NCBI RefSeq assembly: GCF_024499015.1
Contig: NZ_CP098604.1
Location: forward strand, 620,001-684,000
Direction of reading: 5' to 3'
Origin: Xanthomonas hortorum pv. pelargonii
Lineage (GTDB): Bacteria; Pseudomonadota; Gammaproteobacteria; Xanthomonadales; Xanthomonadaceae
DNA: 64,000 nt
This document shows, piece after piece, positions 20,296-29,752 of this stretch. The position numbers were made by a program, and so were the translations under genes. The notes below the pieces were generated by a model, which was not told the origin of the DNA, made no database searches, and was given only the letters and a program-made list of their open reading frames with translations. How positions within the stretch are numbered: position 1 is the first letter of the stretch; every line of letters begins with the position of its first letter.

Positions 20296-20791
20296 GGCGT
20301 GCTCGGATGCTCAGGGAAACTGCAGCGTAGCCCAGCTGTCGACATTGCGGCACTGCATCCGCACTGCGCGTGCTCAGCACGCGCGCGCCAGCAGAAAGGC
20401 GCGACAGATCGACGCTCTGTTGGGGCCATCCCCACATTTCATCCAATGTCTCCGAATCATTGTTGGCGCCGCAGGTGAAACGCCAGGCGGCCCCACAAAC
20501 GAACGAGACCCAAGCGAGCAATCATTGGACCAGCCCAGATGGCGCACCTCGCCGCAGCGTTTGACTACGGCATTTCACGGTAACGCAGCGTCTTGTGAGT
20601 CGCGGTCCAGCGGCGCCAGCTAACGGCAGAGCCCGCGTGCACTGCCGCCGACCAGCTGGTCGAGCTCGGCCTTGTCCACCGGCGACGTTCGCGGATTGGC
20701 TACACAATGACCCTATAGCCATGCCTTTTGTCACACGCCTGTCCCGGCCGGCTGGGTTAGCCTCGGGGGTTAGCACTTTGGAGCCACTCTC
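20296..20791. other. gene-free region upstream of dcp
   Basis: Nearly 500 bp lie between the divergent gpx and dcp genes. Short open frames on both strands lack a ribosome site or coding pattern. Promoters of both genes must lie here, but I see no clear -35/-10 pair and no repeat. Confidence 0.5.
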
Positions 20792-22990
20792 TTGACCACC
20801 CGTCTCGCCTTTGCCCTGGCCGCTTCCCTGGGACTTGCCATGCCGTCCTACAGCATCGCCGCACCTGCCGCCACGCAGGCCGCCACCCAAGCCAACCCGT
20901 TCTTCGCCGACAGCACGCTGCCGCTGCATTACCCGCAGTTCGACAAGATCACCGACAGCGATTTTGCTCCCGCCTTCGACGCCGGCATGACCGAGCAGTT
21001 GAAGGAAGTGGAAAAGATCGCCAACCAGAAGGCCAAGCCGAGCTTCGACAACACCCTCATTGCGCTGGAAAAAAGCGGCGCCACGCTCGATCGCGCCACC
21101 ACGGTGTTCTTCAACCTGGTCGGTGCCGACACCAACGATGCGCGCAAGAAACTGCAGGCCGATTATTCGGCGAAATTCGCCGCGCACCGCGACGCGATCT
21201 CGCTCAATAGCAAGCTGTTTGCACGCATCCAGACCTTGTACGACCAACGCAGCAAACTGGGCCTGGACGCGCAAGGCGTGCGCCTGGTCGAGAAGTACCA
21301 CAGCGATTTCGTACGCGATGGCGCCAAGCTCTCCGATGCCGACAAGACCACGCTCAAGGCGATGAATGCCGAGCTGGCCAACCTGGGCACTACCTTCAGC
21401 CAAAACGTGCTGGCCGAAGTGAATGCCGCCGCAGTCGTCGTCGATGACGTCAAGCAGCTCGATGGCCTGTCCGCCGAGCAGATTGCCTCTGCCGCCGAAG
21501 CGGCCAAGGCGCGCAAGCTCGACGGCAAGTACGTGATTGCGCTGCTCAACACCACCGGCCAGCCGCCGCTGACCCAGCTGAAGAATCGCGAGCTGCGCAA
21601 GAAGATCTACGACGCCTCGGTGTCGCGCGGCAGTCACGGCGGCCAGTACGACAACACCGCGCTGGTGGCGCGCATCATGAAGCTGCGCGCAGACAAGGCC
21701 AAGCTGCTCGGCTTCCCCACCTACGCCGCCTACTCGCTGGAAAACCAGACCGCCAAGACCCCGGAAGCGGTCAACGCGATGTTGGGCAAGCTGGCGCCAG
21801 CGGCAGTGGCCAATGCCAAGCGCGAAGCGGCCGATCCGCAGGCGATGATCGACAAGGAGCAAAAGGCCGCGCGCAAGCCGAGCTTCAAGCTCGAAGCCTG
21901 GGATTGGGCCTACTACAGCGAGAAGGTGCGCCAGGCCAAGTACAACTTCGACGAGTCGCAGCTCAAGCCGTATTTCGAGCTGAAGAACGTGCTGGAAAAC
22001 GGCGTGTTTTATGCGGCCAACCAGGAATACGGTCTGACCTTCAAGCAGCGCACCGACCTGCCGACCTACCGCGACGACATCACCGTCTACGACGTGTTCG
22101 ATGCCGACGGCAAGCAGCTGGCGATCTTCATCGCCGACATGTACGCACGCGAATCCAAGCGCGGCGGCGCGTGGATGAACTCCTACGTCTCGCAGTCGGA
22201 CCTGACCGGTTTCAAGCCGGTGGTGGCCAATCACCTCAATATTCCCAAGCCGCCGACCGGCCAGCCCACGTTGCTGACCTGGGACGAAGTGACCACCATG
22301 TTCCATGAGTTCGGCCATGCGCTGCACGGCATGTTCTCGGACGTCAAATACCCGTATTTCTCCGGTACCAGCGTGCCGCGCGACTTCGTCGAGTTCCCCT
22401 CGCAGGTCAACGAGATGTGGGCCGACGAGCCGTCCATCCTGAAGAACTACGCCAAGCATTACCAGAACGGCACGCCGATGCCGCAGGCGCTGCTGGACAA
22501 GGTGATTGCGGCCTCCAAGTTCAACCAGGGCTTTGCCACCACCGAGTATCTGGGTGCGGCGATGCTGGATCAGAACTGGCACCAACTCAGCGCCAACCAG
22601 GTGCCCGACGCAGCCGGCGTGATGGCCTTCGAAGCCAAGGCCCTGCAGCAGGACGGCATTGCCTATGCGCCGGTGCCGCCGCGCTACAAGACGCCATATT
22701 TCAGCCACATCATGGGCGGTTACGCGGCCGGCTATTACGCCTACATCTGGTCCGAAGTGCTCGACGCCAACACCCAGCAGTGGTTCAAGCAGCATGGCGG
22801 GTTGAGCCGCGCCAATGGCGATCGTTTCCGCCAGACCCTGCTCTCGCGCGGTGGCAGCGTGGATGCGATGGAGCTGTTCCAGAACTTCGCCGGGCATGCG
22901 CCGCAGATCGAGCCCCTGCTCGAAAAGCGCGGCCTGAGCGCGCAAGGCGGCGATGGCGCTACGCCGGAAGCACCGCAGTCCAAGCCGTAA
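20792..22990 (+). CDS. dcp: M3 family peptidyl-dipeptidase (Dcp-like), exported
   Basis: The 732-residue product starts at a TTG at 20792 with GGAG about 9 nt before it. It has a signal peptide (LAFALAASLGLAMPSYSIAAPA). The M3 zinc site is HEFGH (about 505) with the downstream Glu in the P-F-FVEFPSQVNE region, and the C-terminal QYFKQ-like helix is present. The enzyme removes dipeptides from the C-terminus of peptides, here likely in the periplasm. Its terminator is at 23011-23045. A long open frame on the other strand is a shadow. Confidence 0.93.
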   Translation: MTTRLAFALAASLGLAMPSYSIAAPAATQAATQANPFFADSTLPLHYPQFDKITDSDFAPAFDAGMTEQLKEVEKIANQKAKPSFDNTLIALEKSGATLDRATTVFFNLVGADTNDARKKLQADYSAKFAAHRDAISLNSKLFARIQTLYDQRSKLGLDAQGVRLVEKYHSDFVRDGAKLSDADKTTLKAMNAELANLGTTFSQNVLAEVNAAAVVVDDVKQLDGLSAEQIASAAEAAKARKLDGKYVIALLNTTGQPPLTQLKNRELRKKIYDASVSRGSHGGQYDNTALVARIMKLRADKAKLLGFPTYAAYSLENQTAKTPEAVNAMLGKLAPAAVANAKREAADPQAMIDKEQKAARKPSFKLEAWDWAYYSEKVRQAKYNFDESQLKPYFELKNVLENGVFYAANQEYGLTFKQRTDLPTYRDDITVYDVFDADGKQLAIFIADMYARESKRGGAWMNSYVSQSDLTGFKPVVANHLNIPKPPTGQPTLLTWDEVTTMFHEFGHALHGMFSDVKYPYFSGTSVPRDFVEFPSQVNEMWADEPSILKNYAKHYQNGTPMPQALLDKVIAASKFNQGFATTEYLGAAMLDQNWHQLSANQVPDAAGVMAFEAKALQQDGIAYAPVPPRYKTPYFSHIMGGYAAGYYAYIWSEVLDANTQQWFKQHGGLSRANGDRFRQTLLSRGGSVDAMELFQNFAGHAPQIEPLLEKRGLSAQGGDGATPEAPQSKP

Positions 22991-23010
22991 TCGGGACCTG
23001 CGGGAAATAA

Positions 23011-23045
23011 AACGCCGCCCGGAGTGATCCGGGCCGCGTTTTTCA
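23011..23045 (+). terminator. rho-independent terminator of dcp
   Basis: GCCCGGA..TCCGGGC (23017-23034) is flanked by AACG and CGTTTTT, giving a long stem and a T tract about 20 bp after the dcp stop. Confidence 0.85.
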
Positions 23046-23083
23046 TGCGTGGCGCGTACTGCGGCAAGCCGGACGCCTGTCGT

Positions 23084-23584
23084 TCAGAGCTCGACAGCAT
23101 CCACACCTTCCAACAGTTTCCTCAGCAGTTTTTCCAGACGCACCTGCTCGGCCTCGCTCATGCAGGCAGTTTCTGCATTCAACAGCGTGCAGGCATCGGG
23201 AAGCAGACTGTTGATCAAGGCCAGGCCTGCCGGCTGCAACGTCAGCATGATCTTGCGCCGATCGTCGGGGCTGCTGCCACGCGCGATCAAGCCCTTTTCG
23301 CAGAGCTGATCGGTGAGCCGGGTGATGTTGGCCGGCTTCTCGCTGGCCGCTTCGGCCACTTCGGTAGGCGTGATGGATTGCTCCGGCGTGCCGTAGAGCA
23401 TCATCAGAATTTCGTATTCCGGCGGGCTGATGCCATAAGGCTTCAGCCGCACACAGCCCTGCGTATGCAGTCGCTTGTAGAGATGCTTGATCAACCTCAC
23501 CAGGACAGCCGGCTCCCGCGGGAACGCCGGGTAACGCACGCAGGTGTGGTCCACGCGACTTGCGGTTGGATCGAAACTACTCAT
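23084..23584 (-). CDS. MarR family transcriptional regulator
   Basis: The 166-residue winged-helix regulator carries the MarR core: PPEYEILMMLYG, TPTEVAEAASEKPANITRLTDQL (recognition helix) and the wing SPDDRRKIMLTLQPAG. It likely binds as a dimer to the palindrome just upstream of its start (23607-23625) and represses itself. The gene downstream is convergent dcp. The gene upstream on the same strand is a DUF3298 lipoprotein. The ligand is unknown. Confidence 0.9.
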   Translation of the reverse strand: MSSFDPTASRVDHTCVRYPAFPREPAVLVRLIKHLYKRLHTQGCVRLKPYGISPPEYEILMMLYGTPEQSITPTEVAEAASEKPANITRLTDQLCEKGLIARGSSPDDRRKIMLTLQPAGLALINSLLPDACTLLNAETACMSEAEQVRLEKLLRKLLEGVDAVEL

Positions 23585-23606
23585 ATCACCCGTTTGATTA
23601 CATTAC

Positions 23607-23625
23607 TGAATGGCCAAGCCATTCA
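23607..23625. promoter_or_regulatory. palindrome upstream of marR, probable operator
   Basis: TGAATGGCCAAGCCATTCA is a perfect 8+3+8 inverted repeat 22 bp before the marR start. It is extended by outer TGATT..AATCA. Size and symmetry fit a MarR dimer site. Confidence 0.65.
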
Positions 23626-23650
23626 ATCACATCATCTGCGGGGTGACATC

Positions 23651-24496
23651 TCAGCGAGCGAAGAGATGTACATATTCCGGCGCGACCCAGGCCAATAATG
23701 TGGAGGCAGCGACATCGGCGGTCTGCGTGCCGTCCGAATACGGCCCCACCTGATACGGCGGAAACACGAAGCGTAGCGCAGTGATCTGCCCTGCCGGGTT
23801 CAGCACCGGAACGAACTGCGCAAAGTTGTCGACCTGCGCCGCGGTGCCTTCGGCAATCATGCGATCGGCCGAGGCCACCTGTTCGGCCTGCTCCTCGACC
23901 GGTACGCGATCGGCTTCCACGCGCTGGGCGGCGGCGTTGTGCAACTGCGCGGCGACCTCGCGTGCGATCTTTTCCCAGCCCGCCGGGTCGGGAATCAGCG
24001 CCTGCGCCGTCAGTTGCTTGCGCTCCTTGACCAACCAGACGAAGCGCGCCACCAGCGGCTCGCCATGCGCACCGCCGGTGTAGCGGCTGCCATCGGCAGA
24101 CACCACGATCAGATCGGCAGTCTGCAGCACGGTCTCGAACGCCAGCGACAGCTCATAGGGTGCGGCCGGTTTGTCGTTACCAAGACCAGAGACGGCTTCC
24201 ATCAATTCGGCGCGCGCGTCCTGCGAATAGCTACGGATTAGCGCGGCCAGTTCCGGGTACGCATCCAGCCCACGTGGATAGCTGATGCCGACCATATAGG
24301 CAGGCGCATGCTCGATCACATCTTCCAATGGGCCGCTCTGGACGACAACGGGCTCCGGAGGCGGCAACGCTTGCGCTGTTGCGTCCGCTGCCGGCTCCGT
24401 CGTTTCTGCCGTTGTAGGTGCGCGCTGTGTACACCCCGCCAGCAGAGCCAGCATCAGCACGCCCCGCATTCCATTCACTGAAAACAACCGCCCCAT
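23651..24496 (-). CDS. DUF3298-type lipoprotein
   Basis: The product is 281 residues with a lipobox (LMLALLAGC, Cys22), so a membrane-anchored lipoprotein. The start is supported by a GAGG/AGGTGGG purine stretch directly upstream. After a Thr/Ala-rich linker it carries a PdaC/RsiV-like (DUF4163) and DUF3298 region: ISYPRGLDAYPELAALIRSY, DGSRYTGGAHGEP, then FVFPPYQVGPYSDG. That family occurs in RsiV anti-sigma factors and in peptidoglycan-associated proteins. The role here is unknown. Confidence 0.8.
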   Translation of the reverse strand: MGRLFSVNGMRGVLMLALLAGCTQRAPTTAETTEPAADATAQALPPPEPVVVQSGPLEDVIEHAPAYMVGISYPRGLDAYPELAALIRSYSQDARAELMEAVSGLGNDKPAAPYELSLAFETVLQTADLIVVSADGSRYTGGAHGEPLVARFVWLVKERKQLTAQALIPDPAGWEKIAREVAAQLHNAAAQRVEADRVPVEEQAEQVASADRMIAEGTAAQVDNFAQFVPVLNPAGQITALRFVFPPYQVGPYSDGTQTADVAASTLLAWVAPEYVHLFAR

Positions 24497-24545
24497 CCCA
24501 CCTGCCCCTCATCGAAGTCACGCTGCAAAGACACGCTGCCGGCGA

Positions 24546-24833
24546 TTAGGCCAGCAGATCCTGAAACTGTTGATGCCGACGTACATACGCCTCGGCGTAG
24601 CTGCACTCGGGTACGACCTTCCACCCCGCCTGGCGCGCGTAATGCAAAGCGGCCTCGACCAACACGGCAGCGATGCCGCGCCCACCGATCGCCTCCGGCA
24701 CATGCGTATGCGTGATGGTCATGCGCTCGCCCTCAAGACGGTAGGCCAGCTCGGCGCGTTGTCCATCGGTGTCTACGCTGAAGCGTTGCTGGGTCGGATC
24801 GTGTTCTGCCTGCACTGTCGCGGCCTCCATCAT
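24546..24833 (-). CDS. YidJ/YjgM-type small GNAT-like acetyltransferase
   Basis: The product is 95 residues from the Met at 24833; an upstream in-frame Met at 25022 would add 63 residues of non-coding character. It matches the short Gcn5-related N-acetyltransferase domain: AELAYRLEGERMTITHTHVP, GGRGIAAVLVEAALHYAR, WKVVPECSYAEAYVRRH. The acetyl-CoA loop is GGRGIA. The substrate of this small family is unknown. Confidence 0.8.
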   Translation of the reverse strand: MMEAATVQAEHDPTQQRFSVDTDGQRAELAYRLEGERMTITHTHVPEAIGGRGIAAVLVEAALHYARQAGWKVVPECSYAEAYVRRHQQFQDLLA

Positions 24834-25060
24834 GGTCTGCGTCTGGCAGTGAATGTGGCGATGAGTGTGACCAGCGCGGCGCCGCGCCTGCGTGAAAATG
24901 AATCGATGCTGTGACACGTAGCGCAGCTCATCGAAGGCGCACTTAAGTTCGTTCGCGTAGCGCCGATAGCTGAGCCGAAGGCATTCGCTGCGCATGGCCG
25001 GCTGGCACGGGTTGCCGGCCATCTGCCGACGTCTTCGCCTTACCTACGAGGAGTCACCGC

Positions 25061-25249
25061 ATGAACAACGATTCGGCAGGACACAGCACAGACAGCGATA
25101 GCTCGTTGCTGGAGGGCTTGTTCCAGTTCGCCATCAACGGCGATACCCACAACCCGGACTTCGCGCAGCTCAACGATACGGTGTACGAGCGCTTGCAGCA
25201 GGCCTACGGCAGCACTGCCGTTGCCGACCAGGAACGCAACGCGGCCTGA
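25061..25249 (+). CDS. small acidic protein of unknown function
   Basis: The 62-residue product is preceded by a good GAGGAG site 9 nt before the ATG. It is acidic, with an N-terminal Asp/Ser-rich part (MNNDSAGHSTDSDSSLLEGL) and a helical end. I do not recognise the family. The ribosome site and codon use support it as a gene. Confidence 0.65.
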   Translation: MNNDSAGHSTDSDSSLLEGLFQFAINGDTHNPDFAQLNDTVYERLQQAYGSTAVADQERNAA

Positions 25250-25396
25250 GCCACGCGTCGCGTTACCCGCCAGGGCCAATCGCATCGATGGCCCTGGCCG
25301 GTTGCCTCAGGCAACCCCGCCATCACGATTTCCGATCACCGCCGCGCCGCCTGACGGCCACGCTGTCCTTCGGCAAGCCTTGCTAGACCGACGCGC

Positions 25397-26005
25397 TTAT
25401 CCGAAGCGCGGATTGGACAGCTGCTCCAGAAACACCTGCCACACCCGCGGCTCCATGATCAGCATGAACATCACACCGAAGGCCGCACCGGCCAGATGCG
25501 CGCTGTGGTTGATGCGATCGCCGCCACGGCGGTCCATCCACAGGCTGTAGCCCACGTAGAAGACCGCATAGATGATCGCCGGCGCCGGAATGAACAGCAC
25601 CAGGATGATCGTCCACGGCTTGAGCAGGATGAAGGCGAACAACACTGCCGACACCGCGCCGGAAGCGCCCAGGCTGAGGTAATTGGGGTTCTTCTGATTC
25701 TTCAGATAGCTGGGCAGGATCGAGACCACCAGCGCGCTCAGATAGAACAACGGATAGGTCAGCACGCTGCCGCTCAGCCGCGTCATCACGTCTTCGATGT
25801 ACCGGCCGAAGAAGAACAGGGTGATCATGTTGAAGACCAGATGGCCCAGGTCGGCATGGATGAAGCCGTAGGTCACCAGGCGGTCGTATTGCTTTTGCTT
25901 GTCCAGCGCCGGCGGCCAAAGCACCAGCCGGTCGGCCAGCTTGCGGTTGTTGAACGCCATCCACGAGACGATGCCGGTGATGGCGATCAGGATCAGGGTA
26001 ATCAT
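25397..26005 (-). CDS. rhomboid family intramembrane serine protease
   Basis: The product is 202 residues with six predicted membrane segments. The catalytic Ser115 is in SLGASGAVSA and the His170 in HSAHLAGAAFG, forming the rhomboid dyad. The upstream HLVFN segment (about 55-59) contributes the oxyanion side. It cleaves transmembrane segments within the membrane. It is 7 bp downstream of the POT transporter, in the same direction, so probably one transcript. Confidence 0.9.
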   Translation of the reverse strand: MITLILIAITGIVSWMAFNNRKLADRLVLWPPALDKQKQYDRLVTYGFIHADLGHLVFNMITLFFFGRYIEDVMTRLSGSVLTYPLFYLSALVVSILPSYLKNQKNPNYLSLGASGAVSAVLFAFILLKPWTIILVLFIPAPAIIYAVFYVGYSLWMDRRGGDRINHSAHLAGAAFGVMFMLIMEPRVWQVFLEQLSNPRFG

Positions 26006-26012
26006 GCGGACC

Positions 26013-27578
26013 TCAGGCAGAACGGTAATTGTCGACCATGCGATACCGGCGTGCGTACAGGCCGAAGGCCAGTGCCGCCAGAAACGCGAAGGCCGCGAAG
26101 AAGAACATCAGAAATGCCGCTTCGCTGAGCCCAGTATCGGCGATATGCGCGGTCACCGTCTCGTTGCGCACCGCCACGTTCGACAACAGCACCCATAGAT
26201 TGCCCACCGTGGTGGTCAGGTACCAGAAGCTCATCACCACGCCCTTCATCGATGGCGGCGCCTGGCTGTAGGCGAACTCGATACCGGTGGCCGACACCAG
26301 CACCTCGCCGAAGGTTAGCAGCGCATAAGGCAGGATCTGCCAGGCGATATGCATCGGCTCGCCGCCGTCCATGCCGATCTGGATGCCACCGACCGCGATC
26401 CAGGCAAGGCCGCTGAAGGCGATGCCGCAGGTCATGCGGCGCAGCGCCGTCGGCTCCCAGCCGCCACGCCGCAGCAGCGGATACAGCACCAGGTTGTTGA
26501 ACGGAATCAGCAGCATCACCAGCAGCGGATTGAGCGCCTGCATCTGCGAGGCGGTGAACCAGGCCGGCATGGTCATCTCGCGCCCCTGCAGCACCCAGGT
26601 CGAGGCCTTCTGGTCGAACAGCGAGAAGAACGGCGTCACCAGCGCGAAGATCACCAGCACCCGCAGCAACGCACGCACGCCTTCGACCGCGGTATCGGGA
26701 TGGATACCGCGTGCACGCTCCAGCTGCCACCAGGTGCCGCCACCGATGCCCGCCAGCAGCAGCACCAGCGCCATGCACAGGCAGATGACGATGCCGAGCT
26801 GTTCGACCAGCGCGAAGCAGGCTAGCGCCAGCAGTACCGACACCACTGCCAGCATCAGGCCGGGACGGCCCTGCCCCGGCGCGTGCGCCAGCAAGGCGGT
26901 ACGCATCACCGCGCCGAAGCCATGCGGATCCTTCGGTGGCAGCGGCACCCGCACATAGCGCTTGCGGCCCAGCCAGAACACCAGCGTGGCCACGAACATC
27001 AGGATGCCGGGAATGCCGAACGCCCATGCCGGGCCCAGATGTTTCAGCGCCAACGGAATCAACAACGAAGCGAACAACGAGCCGAAGTTGATGATCCAGT
27101 AGAAGGCGTCGAATACCACCTTGGCCCGGTGCTTGTTGGACTGGTCGAACTGGTCGCCCATGAAAGAGGCCACCAGCGGCTTGATGCCGCCCGCGCCCAA
27201 TGCGATCAAGCCCAGCCCGACGAAAAATCCGTTGCGGCTGCCTTCGAACAGCGCCAGGCACGCATGGCCGGCGCAGTACACCAGGCTGAACCACACAATG
27301 GTGTTGTATTTGCCGAAGAAGCGATCGGCCAACCAGCCACCGAGCAGCGGAAAGAAAAACACCCCGATCATGAAGCTGTGCAGGATGTGCTTGGCCTCGG
27401 CCTCACGGCCGGGCCCGCCGACTTCCTGCAACAGCAGCGAGGTGATCAGAAACTGCACCAGGATGTTGCGCATCCCGTAGAAGCTGAAACGCTCGCAGGC
27501 CTCGTTGCCGATGATGAAAGGAATCTGGCGCGGCAGTTGCGCCCCGGCAGTAGAGCCCGGCAAGGTGGTAGTGGTCAA
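26013..27578 (-). CDS. POT family proton-coupled peptide transporter
   Basis: The 521-residue major-facilitator protein has about 12-14 membrane helices. The family ExxER motif is present as EACERFSFYG (helix 1), followed by LVQFL and a FMIGVFFFPLLGGWLADRFFGKYNTI stretch typical of PTR2. It imports di- and tripeptides by proton symport. It fits with the exported Dcp, M14 and M20 peptidases in the window. It is divergent from the M14 gene. Confidence 0.9.
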   Translation of the reverse strand: MTTTTLPGSTAGAQLPRQIPFIIGNEACERFSFYGMRNILVQFLITSLLLQEVGGPGREAEAKHILHSFMIGVFFFPLLGGWLADRFFGKYNTIVWFSLVYCAGHACLALFEGSRNGFFVGLGLIALGAGGIKPLVASFMGDQFDQSNKHRAKVVFDAFYWIINFGSLFASLLIPLALKHLGPAWAFGIPGILMFVATLVFWLGRKRYVRVPLPPKDPHGFGAVMRTALLAHAPGQGRPGLMLAVVSVLLALACFALVEQLGIVICLCMALVLLLAGIGGGTWWQLERARGIHPDTAVEGVRALLRVLVIFALVTPFFSLFDQKASTWVLQGREMTMPAWFTASQMQALNPLLVMLLIPFNNLVLYPLLRRGGWEPTALRRMTCGIAFSGLAWIAVGGIQIGMDGGEPMHIAWQILPYALLTFGEVLVSATGIEFAYSQAPPSMKGVVMSFWYLTTTVGNLWVLLSNVAVRNETVTAHIADTGLSEAAFLMFFFAAFAFLAALAFGLYARRYRMVDNYRSA

Positions 27579-27874
27579 AGGCAGTCCGGTCGAGCAGAAA
27601 ACACGCGCTATCGTACCGGCGGCTGCGGGTTGGCCGCCATCGAGACCATTGGATAAGGCTTTCGGTGTAGGACGTTGTATGCGTCGACCCCGCTGCGGCC
27701 GTTGCTACGGTCGTGGCTCGGTTCGGGAAGTCGTTCGGCCAGGCGCATGCTGAAAAACACGTATCGAACCCCGCTGCCAAGCCGATCACGCGCAAGTCAT
27801 GACGCAGTGCAGATTGGCTCGCTGCGCCGGCTCGGCTACATTGCAAACGTTTTCCTGGAACACTGGACCGCTGG

Positions 27875-29644
27875 ATGCCCCGCTTCACCCGCCTGGCCCT
27901 GAGCCTGTTGCTGCTGACCACCGCCCTCGCCGCACTGGCTGCCGAACCGCTGACCACCCAGGCCGAGCGCAGCGGCTTTGCGCAAACCGGACGCTACGGT
28001 GAGGTCATCGCACTGTGCGATGCCTTCGCGCAGCGCTACCCGCAGGCGGTGCGCTGCATCGACTTCGGCACCACCCCGGAAGGCCGGCCGATGAAGGCGC
28101 TGATCGTCTCCACCAGCGGCGCGCTGGATGCGACCAGTGCCGCGCAGCGCAAGTTGCCGGTGGTGCTGGTGCAAGGCGGCATCCATGCCGGCGAGATCGA
28201 CGGCAAAGATGCGGGCTTTCTGGCGCTGCGCGAGTTGCTGGACGGCAAGGCCGGCAAAGGCCTGCTCGACAAACTGGTGTGGGTGTTCGTGCCGGTGTTC
28301 AACGTCGACGGTCACGAGCGCTTCGGTGCCTGGAACCGCCCCAATCAACGCGGCCCCGAACAGATGGGCTGGCGCACCACCGCGCAGAACCTCAATCTCA
28401 ATCGCGACTACCTCAAGGCCGACGCGCCGGAAATGCAGGCGATGCTGCGGCTGGTGCAGCAGTGGGATCCGTTGATGTATGTGGACCTGCATGTCACCGA
28501 TGGCGCCAAGTTCGAACACGATGTCTCGGTGCAGGTGGAACCGGTGCATGCCGGCGATGCCACGTTGCAACGCGACGGCACCCGCTGGCGCGATGCGGTG
28601 ATTGCCGATCTGGCCAAACAGGGCTCGCTGCCGCTGCCGTATTACCCCTCGTTCGTGCACGAAGACGACCCGACCTCCGGCTTTGCCGACGACGTGTCGC
28701 CGCCGCGGTTCTCGCATGGCTATTTCCTGCTACGCAACCGCTTCGGCATGCTGGTGGAAACGCATTCGTGGAAGACCTACCCGGTGCGTGTGCGCGTCAC
28801 CCGCAACGCGATCGTCTCGGTGCTGCAGCAGACCGCGCGCAACGGTACGAAGTGGCGCGCCGATGCGCTGGCAGCCGATCAGCGTGCCACCAAACTGGCT
28901 GGCGAAATGGAGCCGTTGAGCTTCGCTGCCGGCCCGGGCGCACGCACTGTTGCCTTCCGCGGCTACGCCTACACGCGCACGCCTTCGCCGATTTCCGGCG
29001 CGTTGATGACGCGCTACGACGAGACCAGACCACAGATCTGGAAAGTGCCGTTACGCGATCAGATCACCCCCGACGTGGTGATCGATGCACCGCGCGGCGG
29101 CTATCTGGTGCCTGCCGCGCAGGCCGCGCTGGTGGCGGAAAAACTACGCCTGCACGGCATCACCTTCGACACCATCGCCACTGCTGGCGAGTATCCGGTA
29201 CAAAGCTTCCGTGCCGACAAGGCAACGTTTGCCGCACGCTCCAATGAAGGCCATCAGAACCTGGAAATCGCCGGCCAATGGCGCGATGAAACTCGCAGCG
29301 TGCCGGCCGGCTCGTTGTTCGTCCCGATCGCCCAGGCCAGGTCGCGCCTGGTGATGGCGATGCTGAAACCGCAGGCGCCGGATTCGATGCTGCAATGGGG
29401 TCTGTTCAACACCGCATTCGAGCGCAAGGAATACATGGAGGACTATGTCGCGGAGGATGTTGCGCGCGACATGCTAGAGCGCGACCCGGCAGTGAAGGCG
29501 CAATTCGAGCAGCGCCTGGCCAGCGATGCCGCCTTCGCCGCCGACCCGAAAGCACGCCTGGAATTCTTCGCCCGCTTGCATTCCTCCTGGGACGAGCGCT
29601 ACCGCTTGTATCCGGTGTTGCGCACGGCACAGACGCAGTTCTGA
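27875..29644 (+). CDS. exported M14 family zinc carboxypeptidase
   Basis: The product is 589 residues with a signal peptide (LALSLLLLTTALAALAAEP). The M14 zinc site is seen as GIHAGEIDG (His104, Glu107) and the third ligand in DLHVTDG (about 205), with the substrate Arg region NLNLNRDYLK. The long C-terminal half has no known function. The enzyme is probably periplasmic and peels C-terminal residues from peptides. The preceding 296 bp to the POT gene contain its promoter. Confidence 0.88.
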   Translation: MPRFTRLALSLLLLTTALAALAAEPLTTQAERSGFAQTGRYGEVIALCDAFAQRYPQAVRCIDFGTTPEGRPMKALIVSTSGALDATSAAQRKLPVVLVQGGIHAGEIDGKDAGFLALRELLDGKAGKGLLDKLVWVFVPVFNVDGHERFGAWNRPNQRGPEQMGWRTTAQNLNLNRDYLKADAPEMQAMLRLVQQWDPLMYVDLHVTDGAKFEHDVSVQVEPVHAGDATLQRDGTRWRDAVIADLAKQGSLPLPYYPSFVHEDDPTSGFADDVSPPRFSHGYFLLRNRFGMLVETHSWKTYPVRVRVTRNAIVSVLQQTARNGTKWRADALAADQRATKLAGEMEPLSFAAGPGARTVAFRGYAYTRTPSPISGALMTRYDETRPQIWKVPLRDQITPDVVIDAPRGGYLVPAAQAALVAEKLRLHGITFDTIATAGEYPVQSFRADKATFAARSNEGHQNLEIAGQWRDETRSVPAGSLFVPIAQARSRLVMAMLKPQAPDSMLQWGLFNTAFERKEYMEDYVAEDVARDMLERDPAVKAQFEQRLASDAAFAADPKARLEFFARLHSSWDERYRLYPVLRTAQTQF

Positions 29645-29752
29645 TGCCGCGTCCGATTACAGCAACCCCCTGATTCGGCGCGCACGCGCGCCATTCGAAC
29701 TTGGGCACTGCGGTGCCCTCCCCTGATTGCAACCGCACCACAAGGACCACCC

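Noticed and set aside
20522..22945. 807-codon frame opposite dcp
   Set aside because: Antisense shadow: composition and lack of a ribosome site, against a clearly conserved M3 peptidase on the plus strand.
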